Below, one piece after another: positions 1 to 7,552 of a DNA stretch of 24,039 nucleotides. The DNA is from Phycisphaeraceae bacterium (lineage in GTDB: Bacteria > Planctomycetota > Phycisphaerae > Phycisphaerales > UBA1924). The notes beneath the pieces are model-generated. The model saw only the letters and a list, made by a program, of their open reading frames with translations. It ran no database searches and was not told where the DNA came from. The translations under genes and the position numbers were made by a program. Numbering within the stretch: the stretch's first letter is position 1; each line of letters begins with the position of its first letter. The DNA is taken from assembly GCA_020639215.1 (NCBI GenBank), contig JACKHA010000022.1, positions 1-24,039 of the forward strand, in the 5' to 3' direction.

Positions 1-432
1 CGTCCGGTGCCCGCGGAGGACACGCCGGTGTTCACGCCGCCGACGCGTCCGAGCGTCAACCTGCTGATGCGCACGTTCGAGACGACGCAGTCGCACGTGT
101 GCGGGTGCGACATGTACGTCGAGACGACGATCACGCCGCTCGAGCTCGCCCAGCGCCTCGAGCGCCTGTGCGAGCCCACGCCGTTCAAGCTGACGATGAT
201 CTCGAACCGCGGCACGCAGGTCTGGCCGTCGGGGTCGCCGTACACCGAGATCGTGGATTACTACCGCGTGCGGTTCGAGCTGCGCGACCCTGCTGTGATG
301 CTCGGGCAGATGGGGCAGATGCCGACGATCCACCTGCTGGCGAAGGTCGCGGAGAAGTTCGAGATCACCGACTTCCAGCCGCTGAAGATGTTCGACGGCG
401 CCCCCGGGTTCAGCCTCGCCCAGGGGCAGTAG
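1..432 (+). CDS. icd: NADP-dependent isocitrate dehydrogenase, C-terminal part (5' end outside window)
   Basis: This is the last ~143 codons of an open frame that enters from the left edge; the GTG at position 7 is internal, not the start. The C-terminal extension is typical of the long isocitrate dehydrogenases (Thermus/Rickettsia type), which convert isocitrate to 2-oxoglutarate and CO2 with NADP in the TCA cycle. Visible marks are the segment 'KLTMISNRGTQVWP' and the end 'FDGAPGFSLAQGQ', which match my memory of the Thermus protein (MISNRGTKVYP and EFDGEPGFTKAQGED). The catalytic domain lies outside the window, so activity cannot be judged here. A strong hairpin terminator follows 26 bases after the stop, so the gene probably ends its transcription unit. 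The family call is fairly sure; cofactor preference is inferred from the family. Confidence 0.85.
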   Translation, partial: RPVPAEDTPVFTPPTRPSVNLLMRTFETTQSHVCGCDMYVETTITPLELAQRLERLCEPTPFKLTMISNRGTQVWPSGSPYTEIVDYYRVRFELRDPAVMLGQMGQMPTIHLLAKVAEKFEITDFQPLKMFDGAPGFSLAQGQ

Positions 433-458
433 GCCGGCCACGCCTCTCACAAAAGGCC

Positions 459-500
459 AGAAGCCCGGCGCCACCCACCCGGGCGCCGGGCCTTCTCTCC
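459..500 (+). terminator. Intrinsic terminator after icd
   Basis: A perfect 9-bp stem CCCGGCGCC (464-472) pairs with GGCGCCGGG (482-490) around a 9-base loop. The stem can extend by AGAAG/CTTCT (459-463 and 492-496) past a one-base bulge, and a pyrimidine-rich tail TTCTCTCC follows. Placed just behind the icd stop, it fits a Rho-independent terminator. The A-run at 450-454 on the left side could also make it work for minus-strand transcripts coming from rpiA. From here to the rpiA stop at 674 I see no gene. Confidence 0.75.
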
Positions 501-673
501 TGGCCTGATCGATCCGGGCGATCCGCGGATCTGGTTCCCAAGGCGCCGTCCCGGGGCTTGGCCGGGGCGACGCCGGGCCGCCGGTACAACTGGGGGGGCG
601 GCCACCGACAGGAGCGCCGGCGCCCCGCCCCACTCACGCCCTTATCCGTACTTTTCCGCGGTTCCCCGCCCCG

Positions 674-1384
674 TCACCCGCCGACGCGGTCCGACCCCGG
701 GCGGTCCAGGCGTTCGATCTGCCCGTCGGGGTGCTCGATGAGGATCAGGTCAGCCTCGTTGAGAAACAGCCCGTGGTCGACGACCCCAGGGATGTCGTTC
801 AGGACGGCGTTGAGCTCGTCCAGGTTCTCGTCCCCCTCGAGCGAGAGGTCGAGGATCAGGTTGCCGTTGTCGGTCAGGAACAGGTCCCCGTTCATGCCGC
901 GCCGCACGACGCCGTGCAGCCCCATCCGCCGGATCGCCGCCCGCGTCGAGGCGAGCCCGAACGCCATCACCGCGACGGCCAGCGTCGCGTGCATGCCGAT
1001 CCGCTCGCTCACCTTCTCCTGCCCCACCATGAAGACGGTCTTCTTGGCGGCCCAGCAGAGCATCCGCTCCCGCGTCACCGCGCCGCGCGACCCCTTCATC
1101 ACCCGCATCTCGCGGTCGACCTCGTCGGCCCCGTCGATCAGGATGTCGAGCTCCTCGACGTTGGCGAAGGGGGAGACGGTCAGCCCCTGCTCGGAGGCGA
1201 GCGCCTCCGTCGCGTCGGAGGCGGCCACGCACCGGATGTCGAGCGCCCCCACGCGGACCCGATCGGCCAAGACGCGGATGCCGCGTGCGGCGGTCCGCCC
1301 GGCGCCGAGGCCCACGGTCATGCCGGACCGGATCTGTTCGATCGCGGCCTCGGCCAGCGCGTCGCCGACCTTCTGCTCACTCAA
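674..1384 (-). CDS. rpiA: Ribose-5-phosphate isomerase A
   Basis: A 236-residue protein interconverting ribose 5-phosphate and ribulose 5-phosphate in the pentose phosphate pathway, in the cytoplasm. The key RpiA motif 'DGADEVD' is present, followed by 'KGSRGAVTRERM', the equivalent of the usual KGGGGALTREK active-site segment. Near the N-terminus 'GLGAGRTAARGI' replaces the common GLGTGST phosphate loop. The frame is open upstream to 1504, but that part is the wrong frame of the preceding dehydrogenase. I chose the TTG at 1384-1382 because homology starts there ('SEQKVGDALAEAAIEQ'), because AGGGGAT lies 5 bases upstream, and because it overlaps the stop of the upstream gene (TGA at 1379-1377), which suggests translational coupling. 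It is the last gene of a kinase-dehydrogenase-rpiA operon. Length is normal for the family. Confidence 0.9.
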   Translation of the reverse strand: MSEQKVGDALAEAAIEQIRSGMTVGLGAGRTAARGIRVLADRVRVGALDIRCVAASDATEALASEQGLTVSPFANVEELDILIDGADEVDREMRVMKGSRGAVTRERMLCWAAKKTVFMVGQEKVSERIGMHATLAVAVMAFGLASTRAAIRRMGLHGVVRRGMNGDLFLTDNGNLILDLSLEGDENLDELNAVLNDIPGVVDHGLFLNEADLILIEHPDGQIERLDRPGSDRVGG

Positions 1385-2927
1385 AGCGGATCCCCTGTGC
1401 CAGAGCAAACGTCTCTCCAAAGTTGATCGTGCAGGTCTGGCGTCGCATGTACGCCTTCCACGAATCCGAACCCGATTCGCGCCCGCCTCCCGTGTCCTTC
1501 TCACCCCCGAACGCGCCGCCGATCTCGGCCCCGCTCGTCCCCAGGTTCACGTACGCCAGCCCGCAGTCGCTGCCCGACCCCGACGGGTCCAGGAAGCGCT
1601 CCGCCGATCTCACCGAACCGGTGTAGATCGCCGAGCTGAGCCCCTGATCCACGCTGTTGTGAAGCTCGATCGCCTCGTCGAGGGTTCGGTAGGTGAACAC
1701 GTAGAGGATCGGGGCGAAGGTCTCCTCCTGCGCGACCGGGAAGGGTTTGCCCGCCGGCGCGCGGACAACCGTAGGCCGCACGTACGTCCCGCCGCTCAGC
1801 TCCGACGCCACCTCGCCGGACGAAACCCGATTCCCGCCCGCGAGCACCTGCCCGCCCTGGTCCTTCGCAGCCGCGATCGCCCGCTCGAACCCCTCCGCTG
1901 CCCGCTCGTTGATCAACGGGCCCACCAGCGTGCCCGGCGCCAGCGGATCACCAATCTTCACGGTTTCATAAGCTTTCGCCAGCTTCTCGTAGAACGCGTC
2001 CGCGATCGACTCGTGGATGATCAGCCGCCGCGTCGTCGTACACCGCTGCCCGCACGTCCCCACCGAACCGAACACCACGCCCTTGAGCGCCAGGTCCAGG
2101 TCCGCGTCCGGCTCGACGATCACCGCGTTGTTCCCGCCCAGTTCGAGCAGGCACCGCCCGAGCCTCGCCGCCACCTGCTGACTGACGTGCCGACCCATGC
2201 GGCACGACCCGGTCGCGCTGATCAACGGCACCCGCTTGTCGGCGATCATCCGCTCCCCGATCTCCTCGTCGGTGCCGATCACCAACTCGAAGATCCCCTG
2301 GTGCCCCATCGACGCCGCGACCACCCGCGCCACCTCGTTCGTCGCGATCGCCGTCAGCGGCGCCAGCAGGCTCGGCTTCCACACGGTGACGTCGCCGCAC
2401 ACCGCCGCCAGCATCGCGTTCCAACCCCACACCGCGTTCGGGAAGTTGAACGCCGTGATCACCCCGATCGGACCCAGCGGCAACCACTGCTCGCGCATCG
2501 CGTGCTGCGGACGCTCGCTCGGCATCGTCAGCCCGTAGAGCTGCCGGCTCAGCCCGACCGCGAAGTCGGCGATGTCGACCGTCTCCTGCACCTCGCCGAT
2601 GCCCTCGGCCAGGATCTTGCCCACCTCGAGCGAGACCAGCCGCCCCAGGTCCTCCTTGCGGGCCCGCAGCTCGTCGCCGATCGCGCGGACGACCTCGCCG
2701 CGCTTGGGCGCCGGCACCGCCCGCCAGCGTTTGAACGCCGCCGTCGCACGCTGGATCGTTTCTTCGTACGAGTCCGCGGTATCGAGCCGCACGCCCGCGA
2801 TGGTCTTGCCCGTCGCGGGGTTCACCGACCCGACGATGCCGTCGCGGGGCTCAGGCCCGCCGGCGTACCCCGCGATCACCCGGTGATGGTTGGTCAGCCC
2901 CAGGCGGTCAAGCAGGTCGCGTGCCAT
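1377..2927 (-). CDS. ALDH7-type (antiquitin-like) alpha-aminoadipic semialdehyde / piperideine-6-carboxylate dehydrogenase
   Basis: A full-length 516-residue NAD(P)-dependent aldehyde dehydrogenase. The general-base Glu is in 'LELGGNN' (about residue 262) and the nucleophilic Cys is in 'TCGQRCTTTRR' (about 296); the oxyanion and cofactor region 'GPIGVITAFNFPNAVWGWN' is intact. The C-terminal signature 'GTSGAEIGGAFGGEK' with 'GGGRESGSDSWKAYMRR' is the hallmark of the ALDH7 family (ALDH7A1, bacterial AmaB/Pcd), which oxidises alpha-aminoadipic semialdehyde in lysine breakdown. The substrate is inferred from the family. The gene starts 40 bases after the PfkB kinase stop and overlaps the rpiA start by 8 bases, so the three genes are probably co-transcribed. 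The ATG at 2927 has only a weak GTGAGG upstream. No damage is seen. A broader aldehyde range remains possible. Confidence 0.88.
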   Translation of the reverse strand: MARDLLDRLGLTNHHRVIAGYAGGPEPRDGIVGSVNPATGKTIAGVRLDTADSYEETIQRATAAFKRWRAVPAPKRGEVVRAIGDELRARKEDLGRLVSLEVGKILAEGIGEVQETVDIADFAVGLSRQLYGLTMPSERPQHAMREQWLPLGPIGVITAFNFPNAVWGWNAMLAAVCGDVTVWKPSLLAPLTAIATNEVARVVAASMGHQGIFELVIGTDEEIGERMIADKRVPLISATGSCRMGRHVSQQVAARLGRCLLELGGNNAVIVEPDADLDLALKGVVFGSVGTCGQRCTTTRRLIIHESIADAFYEKLAKAYETVKIGDPLAPGTLVGPLINERAAEGFERAIAAAKDQGGQVLAGGNRVSSGEVASELSGGTYVRPTVVRAPAGKPFPVAQEETFAPILYVFTYRTLDEAIELHNSVDQGLSSAIYTGSVRSAERFLDPSGSGSDCGLAYVNLGTSGAEIGGAFGGEKDTGGGRESGSDSWKAYMRRQTCTINFGETFALAQGIRFE

Positions 2928-2966
2928 GCCTCACTTTATGCAGGCGCGCCCACCCCGGCGCCCCGC

Positions 2967-4145
2967 TCACTCCGTGCCGGGCAGGTCCCGCAGGAACCCG
3001 CACAAACGCCCGAGCGTCGGGCTCTCGGCGTCACGCACGTACGCCCCGCTCACCGCGCACCCCACCGCCAGGCACTCGTCGATCGCCAGCCCCGCGATCT
3101 GCGCGAAACTGAACCCGCCGTTGAAGTGGTCCCCCGCGCCCGTCGAAAGCTTCGGCGCGTGCGTGAACGGCCCGTCGAACCACGCCGACGCGCCGGACGC
3201 GTCCGCCGCCGCCGCCCCCTCGCGCGGGTGCACCACCACGCACTCGATCCCGAGCGCCCCGCGGATCGACTCGGCCGTCCGACGCACCGCGTCCCCCATC
3301 GCCACGTTGTGCGAGTCGTCGAACGCTTCCGCCCCGCACACCTGCGCGATCCGCTGGCTCTCCGACAAGTTCAGCCCCAGCGTCACCGGGCACACCGCGT
3401 CCATCTCCCGGATGATCCCCAGCGCCCGCGCCACGTCGGTATCCGTGCGCTTCGCCGGGTCGGCCAGATCAAGAAACACCCGCCGGCGCGACGCGTCGCG
3501 CTCCATCGTGCTGAACACCTCGTCGATCAGCCCGCGCCAGATCCCCTCCACCCCGACCATCATCACCCAGTTCACGATGCCCACCAGCGAGCACCGCTCG
3601 ACCAGCTCGCGCATCCACGGCACGCCGAACGTCTCGACCAGCAGCGCCCACGTCGGCACCTGCACCGGCCCGGGCTTGCCCAGCATCAGCTTGCCATCAT
3701 CAAACTCCAGCGCGTCCGTCAGCCCCGACGACGCGATCGGATGCACCGCCGCGCACCGCGACGCGAACGGCTCATAAATCGGGTCCAACCCCCGGTGGTC
3801 CTCCACCGTCCCCACCGCCCCGATGTACGTCACCGCCCCGCCGAGCTGCCCGATCGCACCCGCGAGCAGCGGCCCATTGCCCCCGAACCGACGCTCCGTC
3901 ACCACCAGCTCGATGTTCGCGCTCTTCCCCGCCGCCGCCGCCGCCCGGGCCGCGAACTGCGGGATGGTCGCGATCGCCTCGTAGTCCTCGGGCGCCAGAG
4001 ACTTCCGCCGATCCACCACCCGGATGATCGAGTCAATGAACCCGTCGAACCCGACGAGCACGTCCCGCCGCCCGCCCGCGCGGACGAACGCCTCGAGCCC
4101 CGCGGCCGCCGACCGTGCCACCTCTCCCCGTTCTCGATGCGCCAT
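2967..4145 (-). CDS. PfkB-family (ribokinase-like) carbohydrate kinase
   Basis: A protein of about 392 residues of the ribokinase/PfkB superfamily, which phosphorylates sugars or nucleosides with ATP. The N-terminal strand 'DVLVGFDGFIDSII' and the glycine-rich substrate segment 'RRFGGNGPLLAGAIGQLG' precede the conserved C-terminal 'STGAGDHFNGGF', in which GAGD carries the catalytic Asp and anion hole. The substrate cannot be told from sequence. It is the first gene of an apparent operon with the ALDH7-type dehydrogenase and rpiA, so a pentose-related substrate is possible but unproven. I prefer the ATG at 4145; the frame extends to a GTG at 4172. Neither has a clear Shine-Dalgarno, but the ATG leaves room (4146-4183) for the divergent rdgB promoter and RBS. 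The protein is somewhat longer than ribokinase (~310 residues). Confidence 0.8.
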   Translation of the reverse strand: MAHRERGEVARSAAAGLEAFVRAGGRRDVLVGFDGFIDSIIRVVDRRKSLAPEDYEAIATIPQFAARAAAAAGKSANIELVVTERRFGGNGPLLAGAIGQLGGAVTYIGAVGTVEDHRGLDPIYEPFASRCAAVHPIASSGLTDALEFDDGKLMLGKPGPVQVPTWALLVETFGVPWMRELVERCSLVGIVNWVMMVGVEGIWRGLIDEVFSTMERDASRRRVFLDLADPAKRTDTDVARALGIIREMDAVCPVTLGLNLSESQRIAQVCGAEAFDDSHNVAMGDAVRRTAESIRGALGIECVVVHPREGAAAADASGASAWFDGPFTHAPKLSTGAGDHFNGGFSFAQIAGLAIDECLAVGCAVSGAYVRDAESPTLGRLCGFLRDLPGTE

Positions 4146-4172
4146 GGGGGGAAGCGTAGACTGTTCTTCCAC

Positions 4173-4180
4173 GGAGAAAA
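4173..4180 (+). promoter_or_regulatory. Shine-Dalgarno supporting the TTG start of rdgB
   Basis: GGAGAAAA lies 3-10 bases before the TTG at 4184 and is the only good ribosome-binding signal near the start of the rdgB homology. A TAGACT at 4157-4162 could be the -10 box of the same gene, but I see no matching -35, so only the ribosome site is claimed. Confidence 0.55.
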
Positions 4181-4183
4181 GCC

Positions 4184-4849
4184 TTGCCCCAGACCCTCGA
4201 CACGGTCGTCATCGCCACCCGGAACCCCGGCAAGGTCGCCGAGCTGCGCGACCTCCTCGCCGACGCCGGCGTCGAAGTCGTCGGCATCGACGACGTCTGC
4301 CCGAACACCCCCGAGCCCGACGAGGGGACGGTGTCGTTCGAGGCGAACGCCGCGATCAAGGCCCGCGCCTACGCCGCCGCCACCGGGCTCCCCTGCCTCG
4401 CCGACGACTCCGGGCTCGAGGTCGACGCCCTCGCCGGCGCCCCCGGCGTCATCTCCTCCCACTACGCCTGGGACGGCCAAACCTCCGGCGAGCCCGCCAC
4501 CCTCACCCGCGCCCAGCGCGACGCCCGCAACATCGAACGCCTCCTCGCCGACCTCGCCGACGTTCCGCCCGAGCAGCGCACCGCCCGGTTCGTCTGCGTG
4601 ATGGTCCTCGCCGCCGGCGACGACATCCTCGCCACCGCCCGCGGCACCTTCGAAGGTCGCATCGGGCAGCCCCCCCACGTCCCCCGCGGCACACACGGGT
4701 TCGGGTACGACCCCATCTTCCTCGTCGCCCCCCACCACGAACGCACCAGCGCCGAGCTGACACCGGACGAGAAGAACGCCCACTCCCACCGCGGCGAAGC
4801 GGCCCGCCACATGCTCGGGTACCTCCGCCTCCTCCGCACCAGTCGTTGA
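4184..4849 (+). CDS. rdgB: XTP/dITP diphosphatase (RdgB/HAM1 family)
   Basis: A 221-residue house-cleaning enzyme that hydrolyses non-canonical purine nucleotides (dITP, XTP) to the monophosphate and pyrophosphate, keeping them out of DNA. Motifs in order: 'VIATRNPGKVAEL' (residues 9-21), 'SFEANAAIKARAYA' (51-64), the metal-binding 'LADDSGLEVDAL' (72-83), 'FGYDPIF', and 'LTPDEKNAHSHRG', which corresponds to the usual ELTPEEKNAISHRG. Length is slightly above the usual 195-205. The start is a TTG with GGAGAAAA upstream; the first residues are 'MPQTLDTVVIATRN'. It is divergent from the PfkB kinase and convergent with dnaK. All recognised residues are in place, so it should be functional. Confidence 0.92.
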   Translation: MPQTLDTVVIATRNPGKVAELRDLLADAGVEVVGIDDVCPNTPEPDEGTVSFEANAAIKARAYAAATGLPCLADDSGLEVDALAGAPGVISSHYAWDGQTSGEPATLTRAQRDARNIERLLADLADVPPEQRTARFVCVMVLAAGDDILATARGTFEGRIGQPPHVPRGTHGFGYDPIFLVAPHHERTSAELTPDEKNAHSHRGEAARHMLGYLRLLRTSR

Positions 4850-4929
4850 AATCACACGGTCACGCGGTAGACCATCTCCATCGCCAATCCGAACCGATCC
4901 TGGTCCCTCATCTTGCGCGGATGACCCAC

Positions 4930-4959
4930 AAAACGACCACGCCCGCCAGGCGGCGTGGT
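4930..4959 (-). terminator. Intrinsic terminator behind dnaK
   Basis: On the minus strand, the 8-bp stem ACCACGCC (4952-4959 read in reverse) pairs with GGCGTGGT (4936-4943 in reverse) around an 8-base loop, followed shortly by TTTT (complement of 4930-4933). It lies about 10-30 bases after the dnaK stop. It fits a Rho-independent terminator for the minus-strand transcript; on the plus strand (rdgB) there is no T-run after the hairpin. Confidence 0.6.
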
Positions 4960-4968
4960 GGGTTCGCC

Positions 4969-6839
4969 TTCACCAAGCCAGCGGGCGCTGGCTTACCCAA
5001 TGGTCGTCGCGCCCGACCTCGTAGTCGCGTCGATCACATCGCCCTGCGGCAGGCCCATCGCCCTGGGGGCACTCCGCAGCCGCCTGCTCATACACGACCT
5101 TCCCGAGGCCTCCATCCCCAGGCGTTTCTGCGGCTCCCCTTCATCGCCGCCTCCGATCGGCTCCTTCGAGTCCGCGTTCGCAGTTTGTCCTCGAGGTTCG
5201 AGATTGCGTCTCCGATCATTCCCGCACCTCGCCCGACACCTTGTCCGTATATGAGGCTCTTGCGCGTCTGACACCGCTTCCGCCTGGATTCTTCGGTCCA
5301 CGACCTCGCCAGCGCTCTTGTCGCACTCCTCGGCATTGCGCCGCGTCCGCCTTCATCCACTTCCGTCTCGGACTTGTCAGCCCGCCCGCGTTCTCGATGC
5401 GGATGTCCGGCGTGCGCGTGCCGCCATCCCGTCGCGGTCGTGCAAGATGCCGTTCACGTCGATCGCGAACTCCACCTCGTCTGCGGCAGCCCACGCGGCA
5501 TAGCGCGTCCGCAGCTCAAAGTTCCCCAGCATCCGGTTTATTGGGCTACGCTCGCCCTGCATCACGTGGATCTGCACGCTCGTCTGGTTGTCTGCGCGGC
5601 CGTCGAGAACGTCTCCTTCTTCGACATCGGGATCGTCGTGTTCCGCTCGATCGGACTTCCGTCATCCACCGCCCAGCGTCACCACGCCCAGGCTCGCGGC
5701 GTCGTCGAGCAACAGGATGTCGCTTCACGTCGCCCGTCCGCTGCACGCCGCCCTGGATCGCCGCGCACCGCGACCACCTCGTCCGGGTTCACGCTCTTGT
5801 TCGGGTCCGCGCTGAAGATCGCCGCAGATCTGCTGCACCTTCAGGGATCCGCGTCAGAACCGCCCGACAACACGACCTGCTCGATCTTGCTCGCGTCCAT
5901 GCCCCGGCGTCATGAGCGGCGACACGCACGGCCCGCAGCCGATCAAACGATACGCACAAGCTCTCAAACTTCGCCGGCTCAGCGTGATCTGCAGGGCGCT
6001 TTGGGCCTCCTGCCGTCGCCATGTTGATAGACGGCAGTTCACCATCCGTCTCCTGCGACGCCGACAGCTCGATCTTCGCCTTCTCCGCGGCCTCCTTGAG
6101 CCGCTGCATCTCATCGCGTCGCCCGACAGATCAGTCCTCCGCCATGCTTGAACTCCGCAGGCAGAACTCCGATCGGCCGCTGGTGCAATCGCATTGCGCC
6201 GCCGAGGTGCGTATCGCCGTTGGTGTAACCAGCACCTCAGGCACTCATCGCCCGTCCAGGATCGACACATCAGGGAACATTGCCGCCGCCGAGGTCGAAC
6301 ACCGCGATCTTCTCGTTCTTGCCCGCCTCAGGCCCGTACGCTACGCGCGCCGCCGTCAGCTCCGTTGATGACCCGCTCGACCTTCAACCCGCGATCTCGC
6401 CGTGATCGCCCAGGTCGCCGCCGTCACATTTAGTACGCCAGCGCAGCGATCACGCCGGTCGACCTTCTCGCCGGTAGTCCTCGGCGCGTCTTCTTGAGCT
6501 CCTGCAGAATGCGAACACGCTTGACCTGCTGCGGCGTGTACTCGCCAATCCTTGCCTTCACCGCTAAGTCGCTCTGCCGCCCATCCTCGCAGGCACGAGC
6601 TTCTCCCCGACCTCTTCGTGACGCGACCCACTTGAACCGCTTGATCAAATGGGCGTGTTCGCAGGTTGGTCACCTGCTGGTGCTTCATATCGGCTGTGAG
6701 CCGGACGCTCACCTTGTCGGGTGGCTCACCACCGGGGCGTCGTCCGGTTGCTGACTGTTGACTGCCTTGGGCGTGTCGCCCTCCGCCGTGCGACGACCGA
6801 GTTCGTCGTGCCGAGGTCGATGCCGATGATCTTGCTCAT
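4969..6839 (-). pseudogene. dnaK: Chaperone DnaK (Hsp70), full-length but broken by many frame changes
   Basis: The whole of DnaK can be followed on the minus strand, but only by hopping between frames. The N-terminus at 6839 reads 'MSKIIGIDLGTTNSVVA', the ATPase phosphate loop. Then come a 'KRF' segment (~6645), 'EYTPQQV..LQELKKT' (~6545-6490), a DLGGG phosphate-2 remnant and 'NGDTHLGG' (~6300-6200), 'RLKEAAEKAKIELSASQET' (~6110-6050), 'NPDEVVA' and 'AAIQGG' (~5790-5740), the substrate-domain 'TSVQIHVMQGER' (~5580-5545), 'VEFAIDVNGIL' (~5475), 'DAISNLEDKLRT' (~5210) and the C-terminal 'GDVIDA' (~5040). Total span (~1.87 kb) is near normal for a ~640-residue DnaK, so damage is mostly small indels. 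A strong RBS and a terminator flank it. As dnaK is almost always needed, sequence error is likelier than true loss. No CIRCE element was seen upstream. Confidence 0.9.
4975..4994. repeat. Perfect 9-bp palindrome at the dnaK 3' end
   Basis: AAGCCAGCG-GG-CGCTGGCTT is a perfect inverted repeat with a 2-base centre. It overlaps the last codons of dnaK, next to the terminator hairpin. No T-run follows on either strand. It may strengthen the 3' end structure of the dnaK mRNA or may be chance in GC-rich DNA. Confidence 0.45.
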
Positions 6840-6846
6840 CCGAGAG

Positions 6847-6854
6847 TCCTCCTT
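6847..6854 (-). promoter_or_regulatory. Strong Shine-Dalgarno of dnaK
   Basis: On the minus strand AAGGAGGA stands 7 bases before the ATG at 6839-6837. It is the best ribosome site in the window and fixes the dnaK start, showing that the 5' end of this gene is intact although the body is frameshifted. Confidence 0.7.
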
Positions 6855-7005
6855 CTCGCGGGCCGCGCCCTCACAGGGCCCAGCCGCGTCATGTCACTGT
6901 TTGATCTTCGCTTTGGATACCTTGGTTCCGCAACGCTCTTCCCGCCTCCCAGGCCCTCTGCACCTCGTTTCCATGAACGCCCGGAAGCCTGCCGATCTGG
7001 CAGGG

Positions 7006-7257
7006 TCACCGCCCCGGCGGCTTCACGTGCCGCCGCGACGCGTACCGCCACGCCGCCAACGCCCCCAGCGCGATCCACGTGTAGTTGCTGTTCGGCGTCC
7101 CGTACGCCGTCCGGATCGCCTTCACCCGATCAACCCCCACCCACCCGTTCGCCAGCTCGGGCAAGGGATAAATCGACGCCCCTACCAACACCAAAACCAA
7201 CGCCGCCCACGCCCCAGCCACGCCATCCCGCCCCGCGATCCGTCGCCGCGATCTCAC
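7006..7257 (-). CDS. Small membrane protein, unknown
   Basis: An 83-residue frame ending at 7006 with two likely membrane segments, 'GVAGAWAALVLVLVGASIYPL' shortened by a few residues at either end (about residues 13-31) and 'YTWIALGALAAW' (about 58-69), followed by a basic C-terminus. Third positions are G/C-rich in this frame, which supports coding. I do not recognise a family. It lies about 170 bases upstream of the dnaK start on the same strand. The true start is uncertain: the frame opens at 7257, and the hairpin at 7264-7293 sits directly before it, so either the gene starts here or more of it is hidden by a frame change. Function unknown. Confidence 0.45.
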   Translation of the reverse strand: MRSRRRIAGRDGVAGAWAALVLVLVGASIYPLPELANGWVGVDRVKAIRTAYGTPNSNYTWIALGALAAWRYASRRHVKPPGR

Positions 7258-7263
7258 CGGCCT

Positions 7264-7293
7264 GGGTGAACCGACGTGTCGTGCGGTTCACCC
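7264..7293. repeat. Perfect 10-bp inverted repeat with 10-base loop
   Basis: GGGTGAACCG (7264-7273) and CGGTTCACCC (7284-7293) are perfect inverted copies around a 10-base spacer. No T-run follows, so a terminator is not obvious. It lies just before a small membrane-protein frame on the minus strand and could be an operator-like dyad or an RNA hairpin. Role unknown. Confidence 0.5.
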
Positions 7294-7381
7294 CAGCCAC
7301 GCCAGGCACGCGCGCCACCATCGCTGAACGCCCGCAAAGGCGCTGGCACTTCGTGAGAAGGATCACCAAGCGCGAGGCCGC

Positions 7382-7421
7382 CCGGCCGTCAGGGAGGCCG
7401 GTCCGCGCGGGCGATGCCCGC
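7382..7421. repeat. Two tandem hairpins between damaged genes
   Basis: CCGGCC (7382-7387) pairs with GGCCGG (7396-7401), and GCGGGC (7407-7412) pairs with GCCCGC (7416-7421) around a GAT loop. The following stretch is C/T-rich. The look is that of an intergenic hairpin element and probably marks a gene boundary in a region where frames are unreliable. Confidence 0.35.
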
Positions 7422-7552
7422 CCCTCCCCTCTTCCAGCCCCAGGCTCCAGCACCGGCTCGCGGCAGGCGCAGCGGCTTCCGGGTGGTACACCTCGCTGCC
7501 GAGCGCTCCGCACGCCACCGCGAGCTCCCGACCCGCCAGGCTGCCCGATGTC

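Noticed and set aside
501..673. Small minus-strand frame (75 codons) between icd and rpiA
   Set aside because: Arg/Gly-rich, no motif, overlaps the terminator; nothing supports translation.
99..4601. A 1500-codon open frame on the plus strand
   Set aside because: It runs antisense through rpiA, the ALDH7 gene and the kinase and out of frame through rdgB. Its translation is Arg/Pro/His-rich without any motif, the usual shadow in GC-rich DNA.
3899..4855. A 318-codon minus-strand frame across rdgB
   Set aside because: Gly/Val/Ala-rich antisense shadow of rdgB, which has full family motifs on the plus strand.
4969..6839. Reading the broken dnaK as a truly decayed second copy
   Set aside because: Possible, but the strong RBS, the terminator, the near-normal length and the same kind of damage in neighbouring essential genes favour sequence error; the rest of the genome would be needed to decide.
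5200..6840. Several plus-strand frames of 60-220 codons over the dnaK region
   Set aside because: The minus strand holds DnaK motifs from N- to C-terminus in order; the plus-strand frames have no motif and poor codon bias.
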